From assembly GCA_028565715.1 (NCBI GenBank), contig JAOXYC010219461.1, positions 1-10,998 on the forward strand: a stretch of DNA of 10,998 nt, in the 5' to 3' direction. The notes under the pieces were generated by a model. That model was not told the origin of the DNA. It saw only the letters and a list, made by a program, of their open reading frames with translations, and ran no database searches. Made by a program: the position numbers and the translations under genes. This document shows positions 9,601 to 10,998 of this stretch, piece by piece (the stretch's first letter is position 1; every line of letters begins with the position of its first letter). This stretch comes from Phoronis pallida. Lineage: Eukaryota > Phoronida > Phoronidae.

Positions 9601-10107
9601 TGGACTGTCCGGTCTGTTTCTAGTATTTTCCCTAAAACAGCACATGTTTTAATGGTAAGACTTGATGTGGAGAGATTTAACACAGAGCCTCTCCCTTTTC
9701 GTGGTGCTGATTGTCCACTGAAAAACAAAAATTACAAAATGGCATGATCAAAATTTACTGTAACATTACTAGGATATGTTTCAGTACTGTATTATTATAA
9801 TTAAAGCAATACCGCACACCAAGTTAAATAAGTTAAAGTAAAATCAGCAAGAGTTAACAAAATTGATAACTCGGGCCCAGTTTCATAAAAAAAATCTTTA
9901 AAAATGTATAATTCAAAGACAACTGCAGGCAAATTAGTTGTATCCTAAACAAAACCAACACTACATACATGCCACACATGTGCTGTGTTGATATTTAAGC
10001 ACATCATTTATTAAAACCTACCTTCTCAGCTGTTTAATGACACAGTCCTGTGGTTCAATGTGATACTCTTTACACAGCGTTAGGTACAAGAACTTAAAGT
10101 CATCCAT
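457..10107 (-). CDS. LRRC45: LRRC45 orthologue, complete 17-exon gene (leucine-rich repeat and coiled-coil centrosome linker protein)
   Basis: Joining 17 GT-AG exons gives a 2025-nt reading frame of 674 codons plus TAA with no frame conflict. Residues 1-65 are an N-terminal cap starting MDDFKFLYL and including [17 protein letters not shown]. Residues about 67-230 form six leucine-rich repeats of the 28-30 residue type, with LDLKGNN, LEWNSMG, LDLRNNQ, LDLRWN and LELAGNN cores. Residues about 235-650 are charged heptad-rich coiled coil, and the protein ends in SRSPYTPRK. Exon order, LRR wording and the C-terminal tail match my memory of vertebrate LRRC45, which is about 670 residues. In the known family, LRRC45 sits at proximal centriole ends with CEP250/C-Nap1 and rootletin, holds centrosomes together, is a Nek2 target, and takes part in early ciliogenesis. 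The start is the first in-frame ATG after an in-frame TGA at 10131-10129. I infer the same role here. Identity is strong; individual splice sites were assigned by eye. Confidence 0.95.
734..938. repeat. Imperfect foldback element in intron 16
   Basis: Left arm 734-830 and right arm 853-938 are reverse complements with small gaps and mismatches. Clear matching blocks are TGGCACACAATTCAT, AACACATTGGAAA, CAAGATTTGAATTCCAAA and TTGCCAAATATGT. The left arm has an extra 8-9 nt (CAAGAACA) that the right lacks. The loop is about 22 nt (831-852). It looks like an aged hairpin-type MITE or foldback repeat; no coding capacity. Confidence 0.8.
1086..1233 (-). CDS. LRRC45: LRRC45 coding exon 16 (residues 564-613)
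   Basis: It encodes [20 protein letters not shown], then [12 protein letters not shown], and ends in phase 1 at the consensus donor GTGAGT. It aligns with the vertebrate segment containing the Ala-Glu-Val-x-x-Val-Arg-x block. Confidence 0.92.
1234..1541 (-). other. Intron 15, no further feature seen
   Basis: This 308-nt phase-0 intron has donor GTAAGA and acceptor TTTCCAG. I see nothing else in it. Confidence 0.7.
1542..1715 (-). CDS. LRRC45: LRRC45 coding exon 15 (residues 506-563)
   Basis: It is 58 codons, phase 0 at both ends. It runs from [20 protein letters not shown] to [14 protein letters not shown] and is coiled coil throughout. The Leu-Glu-x-x-Leu-Arg and LKRRNDEL patterns match the vertebrate LEDKLRLL and LRRRLEEL blocks. 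Exons 14 and 15 could each be skipped without a frame change. Confidence 0.93.
1716..2392 (-). other. Intron 14; contains a small 10-bp inverted repeat
   Basis: This 677-nt phase-0 intron is mostly AT-rich unique sequence. At 2021-2030 and 2070-2079 the motif GGTATAAGCC recurs as a perfect 10-bp inverted repeat 39 nt apart, possibly the remains of a short transposable element. Nothing else is recognisable. Confidence 0.55.
2393..2578 (-). CDS. LRRC45: LRRC45 coding exon 14 (residues 444-505)
   Basis: It is 62 codons, phase 0 at both ends. The encoded peptide includes [20 protein letters not shown], a strong heptad pattern, and KNEE at the end. It matches the vertebrate block with LEEELSRVK. 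The acceptor is TTTTTAG and the donor is GTTTGT. Confidence 0.93.
3075..3125 (+). repeat. tRNA-like SINE fragment (plus strand)
   Basis: A box-A-like TAGCCTAATAGG (3077-3088) and a box-B-like GTTCAACCC (3115-3123) lie at normal tRNA promoter spacing in intron 13. The intervening sequence does not fold as a convincing complete tRNA, so a tRNA-derived SINE head is more likely. Intron 13 (2579-3193) holds nothing else I recognise. Confidence 0.4.
3194..3264 (-). CDS. LRRC45: LRRC45 coding exon 13 (residues 420-443)
   Basis: It encodes [20 protein letters not shown] and KSRE. The acceptor is TTTTTTCAG, the donor is GTATAT and the exon ends in phase 0. It is short, but its phases agree with both neighbours and its composition is coiled coil. 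Confidence 0.88.
3374..3445 (-). repeat. tRNA-like SINE head fragment (minus strand)
   Basis: Reading the minus strand from 3445, GCCAGGCAGATTAGCGCAGT opens a box-A-like region. It shares the pattern TGCCAGGC(A/G)GATTAGC(G/T)CAGTT(A/G)GTA(A/G)AG with the SINE at 8822-9127. A degenerate box B (GTCATGAGATC) follows at about 3394-3384. It appears to be a truncated, diverged member of the same SINE family, in intron 12. The remainder of that intron (3446-3654) is featureless. Confidence 0.55.
3655..3766 (-). CDS. LRRC45: LRRC45 coding exon 12 (residues 383-420)
   Basis: It encodes [20 protein letters not shown], then [17 protein letters not shown]. The Cys-Lys-Gln-Gln-Arg-Glu-Gln run aligns with a Cys-Gln-Gln-Glu-Gln run in vertebrates. 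It ends in phase 1 at the weaker donor GTTTGT. Confidence 0.9.
3767..4152 (-). other. Intron 11, no further feature seen
   Basis: This 386-nt phase-0 intron contains several A- or T-homopolymer runs but no identifiable repeat or RNA gene. Confidence 0.7.
4153..4230 (-). CDS. LRRC45: LRRC45 coding exon 11 (residues 357-382)
   Basis: It encodes [20 protein letters not shown] and VQLEYK, matching the ESKLLRDLSAAN-like block of the human protein. It is exactly 26 codons, phase 0 at both ends, with acceptor TTCTAG and donor GTAAGT. Confidence 0.92.
4306..4727. mobile_element. Older, diverged MITE-like element (relative of 4876-5164)
   Basis: The right end at 4691-4725 (TATAAGCACATGCGCTTATT, then to CTATACGG) is a diverged copy of the 35-bp terminal repeat of the neighbouring element. 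The internal blocks CCTAAT-GCAGAA-TTTAGGCCC and TTATTTCGCATATA also recur in both. Repeats of the type ATAGGCGCAC(C/T)TTGAA stand in tandem at about 4374-4407. The left end is degenerate (near ACGGTAAATGCACC at 4309) and its boundary is uncertain. Confidence 0.55.
4876..5164. mobile_element. MITE-like non-autonomous DNA transposon with 35-bp TIRs and TA flanks
   Basis: The left end 4878-4912 (CCGTATAACCCCGCAAATGA, then GCGCATGCGCCTATA) is the reverse complement of the right end 5128-5162 with one mismatch in 35. Both ends are flanked by TA (4876-4877 and 5163-5164), as expected for a TA target-site duplication of Tc1/mariner-like elements. The element is about 289 bp with no coding capacity. 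Its interior repeats TAGGCCCATGCGGCTATTTT-like units. It sits inside intron 10 and ends 13 nt short of the exon 10 donor. Confidence 0.8.
5178..5313 (-). CDS. LRRC45: LRRC45 coding exon 10 (residues 311-356)
   Basis: It encodes [20 protein letters not shown] and continues to [10 protein letters not shown]. Leu-Gln-x-Thr-Glu followed by a Leu-x-x-Glu-Gln-Lys matches the vertebrate protein. It ends in phase 0 at donor GTAGGT, which lies only 13 nt from the end of a transposon-like element. Confidence 0.93.
5314..5697 (-). other. Intron 9, no further feature seen
   Basis: This 384-nt phase-2 intron is AT-rich unique-looking sequence. I see no repeat, RNA gene or inverted structure of note. Confidence 0.7.
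5698..5775 (-). CDS. LRRC45: LRRC45 coding exon 9 (residues 285-311)
   Basis: It encodes [20 protein letters not shown] and NTVSS, coiled coil with the Leu-Gln-Glu-x-Leu-x-Glu-Arg signature of LRRC45. The acceptor is GTTTAG, the donor is GTGAGT and the exon ends in phase 2. Confidence 0.92.
6062..6120 (-). CDS. LRRC45: LRRC45 coding exon 8 (residues 266-285; 59 nt)
   Basis: This is the shortest exon, encoding [19 protein letters not shown]. It follows CATAG and precedes the consensus donor GTAAGT. The acceptor at TAG|TTAGG is chosen because the alternative four bases on would shift the frame. The Ile-Asp-x-Gln-x-Glu-x pattern aligns with the vertebrate coiled coil. Confidence 0.88.
6121..6615 (-). 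other. Intron 7, no further feature seen
   Basis: This 495-nt phase-0 intron is AT-rich. It contains a plus-strand open stretch (6374-6559) with no recognisable protein content. I see no repeat structure. Confidence 0.7.
6616..6728 (-). CDS. LRRC45: LRRC45 coding exon 7 (residues 228-265; LRR to coiled-coil transition)
   Basis: It encodes [17 protein letters not shown], then [20 protein letters not shown]. The first part is the linker after the LRRs and the second begins the coiled coil. It matches the vertebrate segment with Gly-His-x-x-Asp-Arg. It ends in phase 0 at donor GTATAA. Confidence 0.92.
6985..7113 (-). CDS. LRRC45: LRRC45 coding exon 6 (residues 185-228; LRR5-LRR6)
   Basis: It encodes [19 protein letters not shown] then [17 protein letters not shown], the last repeats of the LRR domain. 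The acceptor is GTTGCAG and the donor is the consensus GTAAGT. The exon is phase 1 at both ends, so skipping it would keep the frame. Confidence 0.93.
7191..7353. repeat. 77-bp-arm hairpin in intron 5
   Basis: Arms 7191-7267 and 7277-7353 are reverse complements with about six mismatches in 77 and no gaps; the loop is 9 nt. The outer arm sequence begins ATGTTGCAATCAAAAAGAAA. A 12-bp direct repeat TAAATTAGGGTA stands at 7146-7157 and 7353-7364, flanking the hairpin, though 33 nt separate the left copy from the arm. This is a foldback or MITE-type element without coding capacity. Confidence 0.85.
7596..7774 (-). CDS. LRRC45: LRRC45 coding exon 5 (residues 125-185; LRR3-LRR4)
   Basis: It carries LCLEWNSMG (LRR3) and [20 protein letters not shown] (LRR4) and ends HTLQGL. 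Donor GTTAGT after TTTAG was chosen because it restores the LDLRWN repeat core across the junction; the nearby alternative donor in CAGGGTTTAG would break it. It ends in phase 1. Confidence 0.93.
8012..8082 (-). CDS. LRRC45: LRRC45 coding exon 4 (residues 102-125)
   Basis: It encodes [20 protein letters not shown] and TLTS, completing LRR2 (LDLK|GNN spans the exon 3/4 junction). The acceptor is TTAACAG, the donor is GTATTG and the exon ends in phase 2. Confidence 0.92.
8288..8485. repeat. Near-perfect 95-bp-arm hairpin in intron 3
   Basis: Arms 8288-8382 and 8391-8485 are reverse complements with only two mismatches that I can find, and an 8-nt loop (TTCATTTG). Weaker pairing continues outside (AGTTTTAAAAGCAGATA near 8270 with TATCTGCTTTGTAAAACT near 8496). 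A 12-bp direct repeat CTTTGTAAAACT occurs at 8211-8222 and 8501-8512. Near identity of the arms suggests recent origin or arm conversion. Confidence 0.9.
8822..9127 (-). repeat. tRNA-derived SINE (minus strand) in intron 3
   Basis: From 9124 the minus strand reads GGCGGATTAGCTCAGTTGGT and on to AGAGC, a textbook tRNA box A/D-arm. A degenerate box B (GTGAGTTAAGATCCCGC) lies at 9076-9060. A body of about 230 nt follows, with TTTACTGGCATCGTTCCAGT, GGGGGAGTGCACTC and CTTATGAGTC blocks. The head-plus-body structure indicates a tRNA-headed SINE rather than a functional tRNA. The family name cannot be given without a repeat library. Confidence 0.75.
9239..9300 (-). CDS. LRRC45: LRRC45 coding exon 3 (residues 81-101)
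   Basis: This 62-nt exon follows TTTTTCAG and encodes [11 protein letters not shown] then VSCVKLDLK, the end of LRR1 and the start of LRR2. It ends in phase 0 at donor GTATCA. It is too short for ORF-based detection but fits both neighbouring phases. Confidence 0.9.
9563..9717 (-). CDS. LRRC45: LRRC45 coding exon 2 (residues 29-81; cap and first LRR)
   Basis: It reads from [20 protein letters not shown] through [14 protein letters not shown], ending in phase 1 before donor [24 protein letters not shown] forms the cap and [13 protein letters not shown] is the first LRR core. This is one of the exons most similar to human LRRC45, where the equivalent core has the same Asp-Cys-Met-Leu. Confidence 0.93.
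9718..10021 (-). other. Intron 1, no further feature seen
   Basis: This 304-nt phase-2 intron has donor GTAGGT and an acceptor preceded by a pyrimidine run (TTTTTCAG, minus strand). It is AT-rich. I see no repeat, RNA gene or conserved motif in it. Confidence 0.8.
10022..10107 (-). CDS. LRRC45: LRRC45 coding exon 1 (residues 1-29)
   Basis: The exon opens with ATG at 10107-10105 and encodes [20 protein letters not shown] and the next nine residues. It ends in phase 2 before the donor GTAGGT (10021-10016). An in-frame TGA lies eight codons upstream, so the frame cannot extend further 5' without splicing. The acidic-aromatic start and the Glu-Pro-Gln at residues 18-20 resemble the vertebrate N terminus. 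Confidence 0.92.
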
Positions 10108-10128
10108 TTCAACCGATGTTAACCTATT

Positions 10129-10137
10129 TCATCTCAT
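10129..10137 (-). promoter_or_regulatory. Minimal upstream ORF (ATG AGA TGA)
   Basis: A two-codon upstream ORF ends 21 nt before the LRRC45 start and lies in the same frame. It directly follows a TTTCAATTTCAG sequence that could be a 3' splice site. If it is in the mRNA leader it could lower initiation at the main ATG; whether it is transcribed is unknown. Confidence 0.3.
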
Positions 10138-10372
10138 CTGAAATTGAAAGTTGATCCTTATTCCAGAAGGCATGGTATCAAGGTTTTATAATTTCTATTA
10201 CAATAATTTTTAATTATAGCTCTCCATATTACGTAACAAAGTGTGAGATCTGCTGGGTGTGTGGGTTTGTCAAATATCGCTGTTACCAATGAAGCATCCA
10301 GAGGAAATATAGAAAAGAATCCTTCCCTCAGTCGGGCTTGAACAGGCAACCTGCAAGAATCGATCTTGGTAC
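10138..10372 (-). other. Candidate 5' UTR intron of LRRC45
   Basis: A donor-like GAAG|GTACCA (10374-10369) and a good acceptor CTTTCAATTTCAG (ending at 10138) could remove this interval from the leader. That would place a first, non-coding exon upstream of 10372, near the E2F-type site. This is inference from splice-site look only; the transcription start may equally lie inside the interval. Confidence 0.25.
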
Positions 10373-10385
10373 CTTCCGCACGCGC

Positions 10386-10396
10386 TTGGCGGGAAA
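10386..10396 (+). promoter_or_regulatory. E2F-type binding site
   Basis: TTGGCGGGAAA matches the consensus E2F element. It lies about 280 nt upstream of the LRRC45 start codon, in locally GC-richer sequence. E2F control would fit a gene acting in the centrosome cycle, but only the motif is seen. Confidence 0.45.
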
Positions 10397-10632
10397 CTCT
10401 CTAGTGTCGTCACAAAAGCTCAGCTGATGTTACAACTCTACGAGAGCGTCCACATCTATCCACATGGTACTGAAGTGATCCGGTCTCGCAGTATCACGAG
10501 AGATCGTAGGGCTCCAGGGTCACAACAATTAGCGTGTACATTGTTCGGCAATCGTCAGAAATATTCGGAAAACTGTCAGAATCCTGACAGTAAAATGTCA
10601 TTACACTAGACCTTATTGTGCCAGCCCACTTG

Positions 10633-10642
10633 GCGCATGCGC
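10633..10642. promoter_or_regulatory. NRF1-type palindrome
   Basis: GCGCATGCGC within TGGCGCATGCGCAG is a perfect NRF1 consensus. It sits between the LRRC45 start (10107) and the possible divergent start (10961). NRF1 sites are typical of bidirectional housekeeping promoters. Identical 10-mers occur in the MITE at 4898-4907 and 5133-5142, so it is not unique to this promoter. Confidence 0.5.
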
Positions 10643-10960
10643 AGATAGGTCCCGGAACTAGACTAATAATGTAGCTGAGCTCAATAAATTCTGCCATCTG
10701 ATTTTGATTGATGCAAAGTTGCAAACACTGAACTCTGGAAGGGTGAAATGCTTTGATTTGGATGTATAAGCTATCTCAGTAACGGCCACAACGACTTTCA
10801 CGTGATAACTCCCCTTCAGCAAACAATAAACTCATGTAAAACCTTTAAACACTACCTTTAAAATTCAGCCCAACCGACCATAATTATAGGCATAAACAAC
10901 CGCTTTTTCGAAAGTAACCCTTTTAATTTACCTCCCTTTTCAGGAGAGCTCAGTCTGAAA

Positions 10961-10998
10961 ATGGTGTTTGTGAGACGGCTGGCAAAAGCCTCCACAAA
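10961..10998 (+). CDS. Possible N terminus of a divergent gene (partial, cut by window end)
   Basis: An ATG in good context (A at -3, G at +4) opens MVFVRRLAKAST and runs off the window. It follows a pyrimidine tract CCTCCCTTTTCAG (10931-10943), which could be a 3' splice site or a TCT/TOP-type initiator. The basic, hydrophobic start could be a mitochondrial presequence. Twelve codons are not enough to identify a family, and the call rests on context, promoter-like sequence upstream and the open frame. Confidence 0.35.
   Translation, partial: MVFVRRLAKAST

Noticed and set aside
10158-10349. Minus-strand frame upstream of the LRRC45 start as a protein extension
   Set aside because: An in-frame TGA at 10131-10129 closes the frame directly upstream of the ATG, and the peptide does not resemble any LRRC45 N terminus.
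10320-10400. tRNA-like box B (GTTCAAGCCCG) on the minus strand
   Set aside because: No convincing box A or cloverleaf upstream at the right spacing; could be a SINE remnant or chance.
10494-10724. Overlapping open frames on both strands in the promoter region
   Set aside because: No family resemblance and no splice context; the region looks like promoter and leader sequence.

Overview
The window is animal nuclear DNA: AT-rich, with short exons (59-188 nt), GT-AG introns, no bacterial-type operon or ribosome binding sites, and introns carrying tRNA-like SINEs and foldback (hairpin) elements. The protein is a clear metazoan orthologue but only moderately close to the human one, so an invertebrate is likely, perhaps marine (mollusc, hemichordate, echinoderm, cephalochordate or similar). 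The species cannot be fixed from the sequence.

One complete protein-coding gene fills almost the whole window on the minus strand. It is the orthologue of LRRC45 (leucine-rich repeat-containing protein 45), a centrosome-linker and basal-body protein. I reconstructed 17 coding exons from the start codon at 10107 to the stop codon at 457. All 16 introns are GT-AG, the phases are consistent throughout, and the joined CDS is 2025 nt (674 residues plus stop), close to the roughly 670 residues of human LRRC45. The N-terminal third (exons 1-6) holds about six leucine-rich repeats. The rest (exons 7-17) is a long coiled coil ending in a short Ser-Pro/Thr-Pro basic tail.

The 10108-10998 region is the putative promoter and 5' UTR. 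It contains an NRF1-type palindrome, an E2F-type site and, at the right edge, the possible first codons of a divergent plus-strand gene (from 10961, cut by the window end). That arrangement would make this a bidirectional promoter. Positions 1-456 are 3' UTR and downstream sequence.

The introns hold most of the unexplained structure. There is a near-perfect 95-bp-arm hairpin (8288-8485), a 77-bp-arm hairpin flanked by 12-bp direct repeats (7191-7353), and a looser inverted repeat (734-938). A TA-flanked MITE-like element with 35-bp terminal inverted repeats (4876-5164) lies next to an older relative (about 4306-4727). A tRNA-headed SINE (8822-9127, minus) and two tRNA-like fragments (3374-3445 minus, 3075-3125 plus) complete the set. 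None of these interrupts an exon or a splice site. I found no new multi-gene system; the hairpins and the MITE family are the least described material here.
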